Source: Hyphomonadaceae bacterium
GTDB taxonomy: Bacteria; Pseudomonadota; Alphaproteobacteria; Caulobacterales; Hyphomonadaceae
Reading direction: 5' to 3'
Assembly: GCA_022844345.1 (NCBI GenBank)
Contig: JALHLU010000001.1
Location: 372,001 to 436,000 of the forward strand
DNA length: 64,000 bases
Shown here: in pieces, positions 56,939 through 64,000 of the stretch
Numbering within the stretch: the first letter of the stretch is position 1
Layout of the letters: the number at the start of each line of letters is the position of its first letter
Notes under the pieces: model-generated
What the model was told of the DNA's origin: nothing
What the model saw: only the letters and a program-made list of their open reading frames with translations
Database searches by the model: none
Translations under genes and position numbers: made by a program

Positions 56939-57205
56939 ATGAACAGGTTTGCGTTTCTCGTTGTGGCTGCGGCCGTCCTTGCGACCGGCTGTAACACGGT
57001 GTCGGGCCTGGGGAATGACTTGCAGGTTCTTGGCGGGGCTGTCGCGGGCGCTGCCGCCGAGGTGCAGTCAGGTCAGTCAGCCGGAGGGGCGGAAGCCGGC
57101 GCGGCCCAGGCGGCGGCCTGCACGCCTGACGCGCATGGCCGCGTCCTGTCCAAGGATTGCGGCCCGCCGCCACTGAACAAGCCTTCCGACCCCGCGCCGG
57201 AATAG
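56939..57205 (+). CDS. Entericidin-like lipoprotein (long form)
   Basis: The 88-residue product (ATG at 56939, AGGGG upstream) has a lipobox (VLATGC) and opens its mature part with CNTVSGLGNDLQVLGGAV. This matches the entericidin core that the next gene also carries. It then diverges into an Ala/Gly/Pro-rich tail with two more cysteines (AACTPD, KDCGPPP). It is an outer- or inner-membrane lipoprotein with a paralogue 95 bases downstream. Function unknown. Confidence 0.75.
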   Translation: MNRFAFLVVAAAVLATGCNTVSGLGNDLQVLGGAVAGAAAEVQSGQSAGGAEAGAAQAAACTPDAHGRVLSKDCGPPPLNKPSDPAPE

Positions 57206-57300
57206 GCTTCCGAACACCCGCCTTGCCCAATGGCGGGCCACGCGGGTAGTCTGAGGGTCGGGGTTACTGCCTCAACGGATGAAATCAAGGGGACGACGCG

Positions 57301-57438
57301 ATGCGCAAACTTCTGCTGGCCGTTATGATCGCGGCGCCGCTGCTGGCCTCGGCCTGCAACACCATCGAAGGCCTCGGCAAGGACGTCCAGGCCGCCGGCA
57401 AGGCCGTGTCTGACACTGCGGACGACGCCAGCAAGTAG
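57301..57438 (+). CDS. Entericidin A/B family lipoprotein
   Basis: A 45-residue frame starts at ATG 57301 with AAGGGGACG upstream. It has a signal peptide and lipobox LLASAC, then CNTIEGLGKDVQAAGKAVSDTADDASK. This is the entericidin signature (CNTxxGxGxDxQxxGxAxxxxA). In E. coli, entericidins A and B are a small lipoprotein antidote/toxin pair linked to programmed cell lysis; in alphaproteobacteria single copies are common and their role is unclear. Confidence 0.88.
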   Translation: MRKLLLAVMIAAPLLASACNTIEGLGKDVQAAGKAVSDTADDASK

Positions 57439-57451
57439 CGCGCGAAGAGCT

Positions 57452-57694
57452 TCAGCCGATCTCGATCGCGTAGCGCTCGACGACGGTGTTCGCGAGCAGT
57501 TTCTCGCACATTTCCTTCACGCGGGCCTGCGCCTGTTCTTTTGTGAGACCATCGGCAAGATCGATCTCGATCGTCTTGCCGCACCGCACGCTTTCGACCT
57601 CGCCGAAGCCGAGGCGGCCAAGCGCATCGCCCACGGCCTTGCCCTGAGGGTCGAGCACGCCAGCCTTCAGCGAGACGTGGACTTTCGCTTTCAT
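57452..57694 (-). CDS. purS: Phosphoribosylformylglycinamidine synthase subunit PurS
   Basis: PurS is the 80-residue structural subunit that bridges PurQ and PurL in FGAM synthase. The product has KAKVHVSLKAGVLDPQGKAVGDALGRLGF and then VRCGKTIEIDLADGLTKEQAQARVKEMCEKLLANTVVERYAIEI, the compact ferredoxin-like fold of the family. It lies 39 bases downstream of purC on the minus strand and is likely co-transcribed with it. Confidence 0.94.
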   Translation of the reverse strand: MKAKVHVSLKAGVLDPQGKAVGDALGRLGFGEVESVRCGKTIEIDLADGLTKEQAQARVKEMCEKLLANTVVERYAIEIG

Positions 57695-57733
57695 CGTGAT
57701 CGCCTGCTTGCCGTTGCCAACCCGCGAGGCGGG

Positions 57734-58495
57734 TTACTTGCCATTGAAGGACAGGATTTCCGCCCCGCCCGCTTCCTTGATGATTCCAAGGCGTCGCGCA
57801 ACCTCGGCATAGGCCTCGGTGACGCCGCCCATGTCACGTCGGAAGCGGTCCTTGTCCAGCTTCTCGCCCGTCGTCATGTCCCACAGGCGGCAGCTGTCCG
57901 GGCTGATCTCGTCGGCCAGAACCGTGCGAACCATCTCGCCTTCATACAGCCGGCCGAACTCGACCTTGAAATCGACCAGCTTGATCTGCGCGCCGGCGAA
58001 CAGCCCGGTGAGGAAGTCGTTGATGCGCAGGGTCATCGCCAGGATGTCGTCGATCTCCTGGTGGGTCGCCCAGTTGAACGCGGTGATGTGCTCCTCGGTG
58101 ACCATCGGATCGCCAAGCTCGTCCTTCTTGTAGCAGAACTCGATGATCGAGCGCGGCAGCGGCGTGCCCTCCTCGATGCCGAGGCGCTTGGAAAGCGAGC
58201 CCGCCGCCACGTTGCGGCAGATCACCTCGAGCGGGATGATCTCGACTTCGCGGATAAGCTGCTCGCGCATGTTGAGACGCTTCAGGAAGTGCGTCGGCAG
58301 GCCGATATTGTTCAGCTGCGTCATCACGAACTCGGAGATGCGATTGTTGAGCACGCCCTTGCCATCCAGCACGGCGCGCTTCTCGTTGTTGAAGGCCGTC
58401 GCATCATCCTTGAAGTACTGGATCAGGGTGCCAGGCTCTGGGCCCTCATAGAGGATCTTCGCCTTGCCTTCGTAGATCTTCCGCCGCTTGGCCAT
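57734..58495 (-). CDS. purC: Phosphoribosylaminoimidazole-succinocarboxamide synthase
   Basis: PurC makes SAICAR from CAIR and aspartate. The ATG at 58495 ([18 protein letters not shown]) begins the family homology; the open frame upstream to 58693 is not conserved. The 253-residue product has [27 protein letters not shown], and the signature [28 protein letters not shown]. Full length. It is divergent from the zeta-subunit gene at 58677, with the promoter region in the 181-base gap. Confidence 0.96.
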   Translation of the reverse strand: MAKRRKIYEGKAKILYEGPEPGTLIQYFKDDATAFNNEKRAVLDGKGVLNNRISEFVMTQLNNIGLPTHFLKRLNMREQLIREVEIIPLEVICRNVAAGSLSKRLGIEEGTPLPRSIIEFCYKKDELGDPMVTEEHITAFNWATHQEIDDILAMTLRINDFLTGLFAGAQIKLVDFKVEFGRLYEGEMVRTVLADEISPDSCRLWDMTTGEKLDKDRFRRDMGGVTEAYAEVARRLGIIKEAGGAEILSFNGK

Positions 58496-58676
58496 ATTCG
58501 CGTCTCCTGGGCCAGACAGCGGCTTCCCCGCGTCCGACTCGTGTAGGAAGGGGCCTATTAGCCCATCCTGGACGGGACGTCGCGTATGCCGTCGTCGCGG
58601 GGGTGTTTTCCGCCCTTCCCAAGGGCTATATCGACATGAGATGCACGGGGCGCAAGCGACCCAAGGGAGACGAAGT

Positions 58677-59003
58677 GTGAGCGGTTTTGACAAGCGTGAA
58701 CGGGCGGAAGAAGGTAAATTCGCCCTCGATCAGGAACTTCGTTTCAAGGCGAACGCCCGCCGGAACAAGCTTCTGGGTCTCTGGGCTGCTGAAAAGCTGG
58801 GCAAGTCGGGCGAAGCTGCCGCCAATTACGCCGTTGAGGTGGTGAAATCCGACTTCGAAGCCCCGGGCGACGAAGATGTCTTCCGCAAGGTCAAAGGGGA
58901 CCTCGACGCGGGCGGCGTGGCAATTACGGACCACCAGCTGCAGCGTCAGATGACCGAGCTGATGGAAGTTGCTGTCGAGCAGGTCAAGTCCGAGAAGAAA
59001 TAA
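58677..59003 (+). CDS. ATPase inhibitor subunit zeta (DUF1476)
   Basis: The start is GTG at 58677 (AGGGAG six bases before), giving [30 protein letters not shown], the conserved opening of the alphaproteobacterial F1-ATPase inhibitor zeta. The 108-residue product is helical. In Paracoccus, zeta binds F1 and blocks ATP hydrolysis through its N-terminal segment. In other alphaproteobacteria the same gene also lies between purine genes. It has a strong terminator. Confidence 0.92.
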   Translation: MSGFDKRERAEEGKFALDQELRFKANARRNKLLGLWAAEKLGKSGEAAANYAVEVVKSDFEAPGDEDVFRKVKGDLDAGGVAITDHQLQRQMTELMEVAVEQVKSEKK

Positions 59004-59036
59004 CGGGCGCACCCGGCGCTCAGATTTACCAAACGA

Positions 59037-59083
59037 CCCGCCCCGCCGCCCGGCTTGCTGCCAGGCGGCGGGGTTTTTTCGTG
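59037..59083 (+). terminator. Rho-independent terminator of the zeta-subunit gene
   Basis: CCCCGCCGCC pairs with GGCGGCGGGG around a loop of about 14 bases (with further pairing inside), followed by TTTTTTCG. It begins about 34 bases after the zeta stop codon. Confidence 0.93.
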
Positions 59084-59349
59084 CGTGTGTTTCGTGACGG
59101 AACGGCGCGTGCCGCCCGCTTGGTGAACACTTTTCATAAAACAGTGTTTACCGATTGGGCGCTTCCGTTAGCGATTGGCGGGCATCTTCCGCGCTGAAGA
59201 TCGGCCCCCGCCGGTCTGGCCCGACCGGACCTCGCCTGATCCGCATTTCCGATGCGATCGCGCCAGACGTCCCCCCTTGGCGCCCAGGGGTCCGGTTGGA
59301 GCAGCAGCGCACGACCCCTCGCGCCGAACTGCTCCGCCATCATGGCCTT
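59084..59349. other. Intergenic stretch without a recognised gene
   Basis: The gap between the zeta terminator and the purB 3' end holds no convincing coding sequence. An imperfect inverted repeat, AACACT (59124-59129) and AGTGTT, lies in an AT-rich patch near 59123-59152. Its role is unknown. Frames here have no good start or family match. Confidence 0.55.
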
Positions 59350-59378
59350 GGGCCGGAGTCCGGGAGGGGCTCCGGCCC
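59350..59378 (-). terminator. Likely terminator hairpin after purB
   Basis: GGGCCGGAG (59350-59358) and CTCCGGCCC (59370-59378) form a perfect nine-base-pair stem ten bases after the purB stop. No clear U-tract follows on the minus strand; the plus strand has ATGTTTTG. It may work in either direction or as a 3' stabiliser. Confidence 0.6.
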
Positions 59379-59387
59379 ATGTTTTGT

Positions 59388-60698
59388 TCAGGCCTCGCCA
59401 AACACCCGCCTGAAGATCGTGTCCACACCCTTGAGATGGTAGCCGAGGTCGAACATCTCGCTCAGCTCCGCCTTGGTCAGCAGCTTCGAGACGTCAGCGT
59501 CGTCCACGAGATTGTCGAGGAAGTCGCCTTCCTTGCGGTTGGCGTCGCGCCAGACTTTCATCGCGTTGCGCTGGACCATGCGGTAGGCGTCCTCGCGGCT
59601 CGCGCCCTTCTCCACCAGCGCCAGCAGCACGCGTTGCGAATTGTGCAGGCCGCCGAGGCGGTTGAGGTTGGACAGCATGTTTTCCGGATAGACCAGCAGG
59701 TTCTCGATCACGCCGGCAAGGCGGTTGAGCGCGAAGTCGAGATGGATGGTCGCGTCAGGCCCGATGCCGCGTTCGACACTTGAGTGCGAAATATCGCGCT
59801 CGTGCCAGAGGGCGACATTCTCCATCGCCGGCACAACGGCCGAGCGCACAAGACGCGCAAGGCCCGTGAGATTTTCCGTCAGAACCGGGTTGCGCTTGTG
59901 CGGCATGGCGGACGAGCCCTTCTGGCCCTCGGAGAAGAACTCCTCCGCTTCCAGAACCTCCGTGCGCTGCAGGTGGCGGATCTCTGTCGCTATGCGCTCG
60001 ATGCTGGAGGCGATGACCCCCAGCGCTGCGAAGAACGCCGCGTGACGATCGCGCGGGATCACCTGGGTGGAGACGGGCTCCACGGCGAGGCCAAGTTTGG
60101 CGGCGACCAATTCCTCGATGCGGGGATCAATGTTGGCGAAGGTCCCCACGGCGCCCGAAATGGCGCAGGTCGATATTTCTTCGCGGGCGGCTTCCAGCCT
60201 CTTCTTGCCGCGCACCATCTCCGCGTAAAAGCCCGCGAGCTTCACGCCAAAGGTGGTGGGCTCAGCGTGGATACCGTGCGACCGGCCGATGGTCGGCGTC
60301 ATCTTGTGTTCCAGGGCGCGCTTCTTCAGGGCGGCAAGCACGCGGTCCATGTCTTTCAGCAGGATATCGCTCGCACGCTGCAGCTGCACAGCGAGACAGG
60401 TGTCCAGCACGTCCGACGACGTCATGCCCAGGTGAAGGAAACGCGCCTCCTCGCCGACATGCTCGGCGACCGAAGTCAGGAAGGCGATGACGTCGTGCTT
60501 CACCTCGCGCTCGATCTCGTCGATACGCTCCACATTGAAGCCGCCGCGCGCGCGGACGGCGAGCGGCACGTCCTTGGGGATCGTGCCGAGTTCCGCCATC
60601 GCCTCGGCGGCCAGCGTCTCGATCTCCAGCCAGATGGAATAGCGGGTCTCGGGCGACCAGATTGCCGTCATCTCGGGGCGGGAATAGCGGGGAATCAT
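59388..60698 (-). CDS. purB: Adenylosuccinate lyase
   Basis: PurB cleaves SAICAR and adenylosuccinate in purine synthesis. The 436-residue product has the fumarase-superfamily signature GSSAMPHKRNPVLTENLTGLARL with its catalytic serine. It also has TSSDVLDTCLAVQL near residue 90, and GRSHGIHAEPTTFGVKLAGFY with the catalytic His. The N-terminus MIPRYSRPEMTAIWSPETRYSIWLEIE is typical. It converges with the zeta gene and is divergent from a GNAT gene. Confidence 0.97.
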   Translation of the reverse strand: MIPRYSRPEMTAIWSPETRYSIWLEIETLAAEAMAELGTIPKDVPLAVRARGGFNVERIDEIEREVKHDVIAFLTSVAEHVGEEARFLHLGMTSSDVLDTCLAVQLQRASDILLKDMDRVLAALKKRALEHKMTPTIGRSHGIHAEPTTFGVKLAGFYAEMVRGKKRLEAAREEISTCAISGAVGTFANIDPRIEELVAAKLGLAVEPVSTQVIPRDRHAAFFAALGVIASSIERIATEIRHLQRTEVLEAEEFFSEGQKGSSAMPHKRNPVLTENLTGLARLVRSAVVPAMENVALWHERDISHSSVERGIGPDATIHLDFALNRLAGVIENLLVYPENMLSNLNRLGGLHNSQRVLLALVEKGASREDAYRMVQRNAMKVWRDANRKEGDFLDNLVDDADVSKLLTKAELSEMFDLGYHLKGVDTIFRRVFGEA

Positions 60699-60859
60699 TG
60701 AGGGCGCTCCGGTGGGGTCCTGGCGAGGCTTTAGGCCGCTGGGCGGACCTTGTCATCCCGCCGGAACGCCCCTGCCTAGAAGGCCGAATATCCGCAGACT
60801 TTGACAGGCCGGGGCCGGGTCCCCGATACTCCCTACCCGCCAAACGCAAAGGGGCCGCC

Positions 60860-61282
60860 ATGGCCGTCTCGATCCACCATATCAGCGCGCGGAACACGGA
60901 GCTGCTGGCCCGGGTAGCGCCCGACGTGTTCGACGAACCCATCCAGTACGACCGGCTATCCGCCTATGTCGCCGATGCGCGCCACGCCCTGTTCGTCGCC
61001 ATGGAGGATGGCGTCGTCGTCGGGCACATCCGGGGCAACGTCCATCTGCAGCCGGACCGTGCATCCGACCTCTACATCGACAATCTGGGGACAGCATCCT
61101 CGCACCAGCGGCGCGGGATCGCCGCCTCCATGATGCAGGCGATCTTGGGCTGGGGCGAATCGCAGGGGTGCACGTTCGCCTGGGTGGCGACCGAAACCGA
61201 CAATGACGGAGCCATCGGCTTCTACGGCGCGCAGGAGTTCTCGCAAAGCACGATAGCCATGTTCGAGCTGGAGATGGACTAG
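60860..61282 (+). CDS. GNAT family N-acetyltransferase
   Basis: The ATG at 60860 gives a 140-residue protein: MAVSIHHISARNTELLARVAP, then LYIDNLGTASSHQRRGIAASMMQAILGWGESQGCTFAWVATETDNDGAIGFYGAQEF. The QRRGIA motif binds acetyl-CoA, and the DNDGAIGFYGAQEF segment is typical of small aminoglycoside-type or general GNATs. The upstream open frame back to 60662 is not part of it. Substrate unknown. It overlaps the end of phoB by four bases on the other strand. Confidence 0.88.
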   Translation: MAVSIHHISARNTELLARVAPDVFDEPIQYDRLSAYVADARHALFVAMEDGVVVGHIRGNVHLQPDRASDLYIDNLGTASSHQRRGIAASMMQAILGWGESQGCTFAWVATETDNDGAIGFYGAQEFSQSTIAMFELEMD

Positions 61283-61980
61283 ACGTTCAACGCGTAGCCG
61301 GCGGACCGCACCGTGCGGATCGGATCATCCGCCCCGCCCTTGCTCAGCGCCTTGCGCAGGCGGCCAATGTGCACATCGACCGTCCGTGTCTCGACATAGA
61401 CGTCCGAGCCCCAAACCGCATCGAGCAGCTGCTCGCGGCTGAACACACGACCGGGGTGCTGGATGAAATAGTCGAGCAGGCGGAACTCCGTCGGCCCAAG
61501 GTGGATGTCGATGCCGCCGCGCGTGACCTTGTGGGCGGCGCGATCGATGGAGATGTCGCCGACGACGACGACATCCTCGGCGAGCGCCGGACGGATGCGG
61601 CGCATCACGGCGCGGATGCGCGCGGTCAGTTCCGACATCGAGAACGGCTTGGTCATGTAGTCGTCAGCGCCGATATCGAGGCCGCGGATGCGGTCGCTTT
61701 CCTCGGTGCGCGCAGTCAGCATGATGATCGGCAGGTTGCGCGTCTGCGCCCTGGAGCGGAGGCGGCGAGCGACCTCGATGCCGGCAAGCTTGGGCAGCAT
61801 CCAGTCAAGCAGGACGATGTCGGGCTGGCGCTCGTCGATCAGCAGGAGGGCTTCCTCGCCGTCGGTCGCCGTTGCGACCTCATAACCTTCCTTGATGAGG
61901 TTGTAGCGGATCAGTTCGACGAGTGGCGCTTCGTCCTCGACGATCAGCGCATATGGCCGCGTGGCGGCGGCTGGACGCAT
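61279..61980 (-). CDS. phoB: Phosphate regulon response regulator PhoB
   Basis: PhoB is activated by phosphorylation at low phosphate and turns on the Pho regulon. I place the start at ATG 61980 (MRPAAATRPYALIVEDEAPLVE); an ATG at 62016 would overlap phoU by 20 bases. The 233-residue product has the receiver domain (VEDE, phospho-acceptor Asp in IVLLDWMLPK, Lys in YMTKPFS) and the OmpR-type winged-helix DNA-binding domain (LGPTEFRLLDYFIQHPGRVFSREQLLDAVWG, VDVHIGRLRKAL). phoR is not adjacent. Confidence 0.94.
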   Translation of the reverse strand: MRPAAATRPYALIVEDEAPLVELIRYNLIKEGYEVATATDGEEALLLIDERQPDIVLLDWMLPKLAGIEVARRLRSRAQTRNLPIIMLTARTEESDRIRGLDIGADDYMTKPFSMSELTARIRAVMRRIRPALAEDVVVVGDISIDRAAHKVTRGGIDIHLGPTEFRLLDYFIQHPGRVFSREQLLDAVWGSDVYVETRTVDVHIGRLRKALSKGGADDPIRTVRSAGYALNV

Positions 61981-61996
61981 GGTCGGACGCTCAAGG

Positions 61997-62689
61997 TCAG
62001 TTGCTGTTGAGGGCATCGACTTTCGGCCTTTCGACGGGGAGCTGTTCGCCAGTGACGAGGAAGTGGATTTCCTCGGCAATGTTGGTGCAATGGTCGCCAA
62101 TGCGTTCGAGGTTCTTGGCGACGAACAGAAGATGCGCACAGGCGGAGATCGTGCGCGGATCCTCGATCATATAGGTGACGACTTCGCGGAAGAGCGACTG
62201 GTAGTGTTCGTCCACTTCCTCATCGCGCACCCAGACGCGGTTGGCCGCGTCAGTTTCCTGGGCGGTGTAGGCGTCAAGCACGCGCTTCAGCTGTGCCGTG
62301 ACGAGGCGGCCCATGCGGGCGACGCCCTTGAGGGCGTTCACTGGCTCGATGCCGTCGACGAGCTTCACGCGCTTGGCGATGCTCTTGCCGAGGTCGCCGA
62401 TGCGCTCGAGTTCAGTGGCAATCTTGAGAGCGGAGATCGTCTGGCGCAGGTCGCGCGCCAGGGGCTGCCTGAGAGCAAGCAGGCGAAGGATCTTCTTCTC
62501 GACCTCGACCTGCAGCTGGTCGATCTGGGGGTCGCGGGCGACCACGGTCTCGGCCAGGGCGAGATCGCGCGAGGCGATGGCCTGGATCGCATCGGATAGC
62601 ATGTCTTCCGCAAGCCCGCCCATGCGGGCGAGATCACCGGAGAGTTCCTCCAGATCCTGCGAGAAAGACCTGACTGTATGTTCCGTCAT
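61997..62689 (-). CDS. phoU: Phosphate transport system regulator PhoU
   Basis: PhoU links the Pst transporter to the PhoR/PhoB system and lowers signalling when phosphate is ample. The 230-residue product has two PhoU repeats of helical bundles, with acidic metal-binding patterns such as ELERIGDLGKSIAKR and NLERIGDHCTNIAEE (the E/D-x3-D motifs). It lies between pstB and phoB in the usual order pstB-phoU-phoB. Confidence 0.96.
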   Translation of the reverse strand: MTEHTVRSFSQDLEELSGDLARMGGLAEDMLSDAIQAIASRDLALAETVVARDPQIDQLQVEVEKKILRLLALRQPLARDLRQTISALKIATELERIGDLGKSIAKRVKLVDGIEPVNALKGVARMGRLVTAQLKRVLDAYTAQETDAANRVWVRDEEVDEHYQSLFREVVTYMIEDPRTISACAHLLFVAKNLERIGDHCTNIAEEIHFLVTGEQLPVERPKVDALNSN

Positions 62690-62728
62690 GTCCGTGCCTC
62701 CTCAGCACACCCTACAGCGTTTCGGCCT

Positions 62729-63559
62729 CTATCCGAAACGGCCGGTGATGTAGTCTTGGGTGCGTGAGTCCTTGGGGTTCGTGAAGATCGCCTCGGTTGG
62801 CCCGGCTTCAACCAGCTTCCCGAGGTGGAAGAACGCTGTCTGCTGCGAAACGCGTGCTGCCTGCGCCATCGAATGGGTAACGATCACAATACAGTAGTTC
62901 GACCTGAGTTCGTCGATCAGCTCTTCGACCTTGGCTGTCGCGATGGGGTCTAGCGCCGAGCATGGCTCGTCCATCAGGATGATTTCCGGATTGACCGCAA
63001 TCGCACGCGCGATCACCAGGCGCTGCTGCTGACCGCCGGACAGGCTGGCGCCGGAAGCGTTCAGGCGATCCTTCACCTCGTCCCAGAGCCCGGCCTTGCG
63101 CAGCGAGGCCTCGACTATCTCATTGAGTTGGCCGCGAGAGGTTGCAAGGCCGTGCAGGCGGACGCCATAGGCAACGTTCTCGAAGATCGATTTCGGGAAA
63201 GGATTAGGTTTCTGGAAAACCATGCCGACCTGGGCGCGCAGGACGACGGGATCGACCGACTTGTCATTGACGTCCATCCCGTCGATCTCGATGCGGCCGG
63301 TGACGCGGCAGCTGGGAATGGTGTCATTCATGCGGTTGATCGACCGCAGGAAGGTGGACTTGCCGCAGCCTGAGGGGCCGATCAGGGCCGTGACGGACTT
63401 CTCGGGCATGTCGAGAGAAACGTCGAACAGGGCCTGCTTGTCGCCATAGAAAACCGAGACTGTCTCAGCCTTCACCTTGACGTCGGCCTTCACGGCCGCC
63501 GTGCGCGCGGCCACAACCGTTTCCATACGCAGAGGAGGCATCGGGTCCATCCGGCTCAT
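62729..63559 (-). CDS. pstB: Phosphate ABC transporter ATP-binding protein PstB
   Basis: PstB powers high-affinity phosphate import by PstSCA. I chose the ATG at 63559, placed five bases after GGAGG. The 276-residue product has Walker [11 protein letters not shown]-loop VFQKPNPFP, signature LSGGQQQR, Walker [14 protein letters not shown] and the switch His in VTHSM. No pstA, pstC or pstS lies upstream in the window; the next gene upstream runs in the opposite direction. Confidence 0.96.
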   Translation of the reverse strand: MSRMDPMPPLRMETVVAARTAAVKADVKVKAETVSVFYGDKQALFDVSLDMPEKSVTALIGPSGCGKSTFLRSINRMNDTIPSCRVTGRIEIDGMDVNDKSVDPVVLRAQVGMVFQKPNPFPKSIFENVAYGVRLHGLATSRGQLNEIVEASLRKAGLWDEVKDRLNASGASLSGGQQQRLVIARAIAVNPEIILMDEPCSALDPIATAKVEELIDELRSNYCIVIVTHSMAQAARVSQQTAFFHLGKLVEAGPTEAIFTNPKDSRTQDYITGRFG

Positions 63560-63872
63560 CTCCCCCTCCGGTAGGCCCGACGGCACTCGCACGGCTCCGC
63601 CCCAGCGCCGGGGTGGCCTGAGAAAACCATCTGATTGAACATCTGAGGCCCAGCCGTCTCTAAGCTTCATGTCATGTAGGGGTGGATTGTGACAGTCCTG
63701 CGAACCGGCGCCCATGACTCGGCGCGACATCGTGGACGCCTTGAAAAGCGCCAACCTAGCCTGTGGATAGAACTGGGGCTGACGTAAGGGCGCCAGGTGG
63801 CCCCTGGATTTACACCCCTCGACCGGCGTGGTTTCTGCGGCTTTTCGCAGGTCAGCGGCAGGGAATCACGGA
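63560..63872. other. Intergenic region between pstB and the next gene
   Basis: This 313-base gap has promoters for pstB on minus and for a rightward gene on plus. A GTGACAG sequence at 63689-63695 reads CTGTCAC on minus, a half Pho box, but no matching second half is found 11 bases away. No coding sequence seen. Confidence 0.5.
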
Positions 63873-64000
63873 ATGTCAGCCATTCTAAGTCTTTCCGACC
63901 ACGATATGAGCCGGGAAAGGGGATTTCTTTGCTCTTATAATGCCGCGGACGTCAGCCTCCCCTCCGAGCTCGCCGCTCCTGAAGAGGCCGCGCGCGACCT
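63873..64000 (+). CDS. Partial gene, possibly indoleamine 2,3-dioxygenase-like
   Basis: An ATG at 63873 opens a frame that stays open to the window end (42 codons). The product starts MSAILSLSDHDMSRERGFL and continues with an Ala/Pro/Glu-rich stretch. The order DxSRERGFL then LPSELAAPEEAARD resembles the N-terminus of bacterial indoleamine 2,3-dioxygenase-like proteins, which open the indole ring of tryptophan. The fragment is too short for a firm family call. No ribosome binding site stands out beyond AGGGAAT. Confidence 0.4.
   Translation, partial: MSAILSLSDHDMSRERGFLCSYNAADVSLPSELAAPEEAARD

Noticed and set aside
57219-57240. CCCGCC...GGCGGG hairpin between the two entericidin-like genes
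   Set aside because: The stem is short and no U-tract follows; it could be a weak terminator or chance in GC-rich DNA.
63689-63711. Possible Pho box upstream of pstB
   Set aside because: Only one CTGTCAC half is present on minus; the second repeat expected 11 bases away does not match, so I do not call an operator.

Overview
The window is chromosomal DNA from a GC-rich alphaproteobacterium. Gene content and local order fit the Caulobacterales/Maricaulales side of the class (Hyphomonadaceae-like). The lineage call is an inference from several marks: a separate F0 ATP synthase operon with AtpI and b', the ATPase inhibitor zeta subunit (DUF1476) between purC and purB, DUF3126, an alphaproteobacterial SRP RNA beside dnaX, and a mutY-DUF721-dsbA-smc cluster. 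I see no insertion sequence, prophage, CRISPR array, rRNA or tRNA gene. Nearly all of it reads as a stable core chromosome, with a few local insertions.

Layout. 1-6.7 kb: the 3' end of dapE, then the overlapping tamA-tamB pair for outer-membrane protein assembly. 6.7-8.9 kb (minus): fmt, a GNAT acetyltransferase and truA. 9-12.3 kb: two small membrane proteins, then ybaB-dnaX and the SRP RNA (ffs). 12.3-14 kb (plus): a TIR-domain protein overlapping nudC by one base. 14-16.6 kb (minus): a GNAT protein, a small outer-membrane barrel and pheA. 16.7-22.2 kb (plus): a membrane-anchored cytochrome c, a two-subunit molybdenum hydroxylase and an acyl-CoA ligase. 22.2-29 kb: mutY on minus, then DUF721, two DsbA-like lipoproteins and smc on plus. 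29-31.8 kb: atpI-atpB-atpE-b'-b with a clear promoter and terminator.

31.8-45 kb is a mosaic of single genes and pairs: phosphodiester glycosidase, alpha/beta hydrolase, small cytochrome c with DUF3126, a 41-residue lipoprotein, cysE, Nudix hydrolase, a third DsbA, nitroreductase, carA, Asp/Asn hydroxylase, GT2 glycosyltransferase, M48 protease, metallo-beta-lactamase-fold hydrolase, MFS transporter with a palindromic operator, and a CAP-domain protein. 45-53.6 kb: carB, greA, an ELM1-like protein, trxB, a secreted hypothetical coupled to an M23 peptidase, another secreted hypothetical, and dps. 53.6-60.7 kb: purine genes purQ, purS, purC, zeta and purB, with an acyltransferase, a DUF486 protein and a tandem entericidin-like pair lodged between purS and purQ. 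60.8-64 kb: a GNAT protein, then phoB, phoU and pstB on minus, and the start of a further gene on plus.

Themes: envelope biogenesis (TamAB, OMP, lipoproteins, M48, M23, CAP), periplasmic redox (three DsbA-like lipoproteins, two c-type cytochromes, a Tat-exported Mo hydroxylase), nucleotide synthesis (car, pur) and NAD-linked functions (TIR-NudC). The TIR-nudC overlap, the insertion in the purSQ block carrying tandem entericidin-like lipoproteins, and a palindromic operator before the MFS gene most deserve follow-up. No single undescribed system is proven here.
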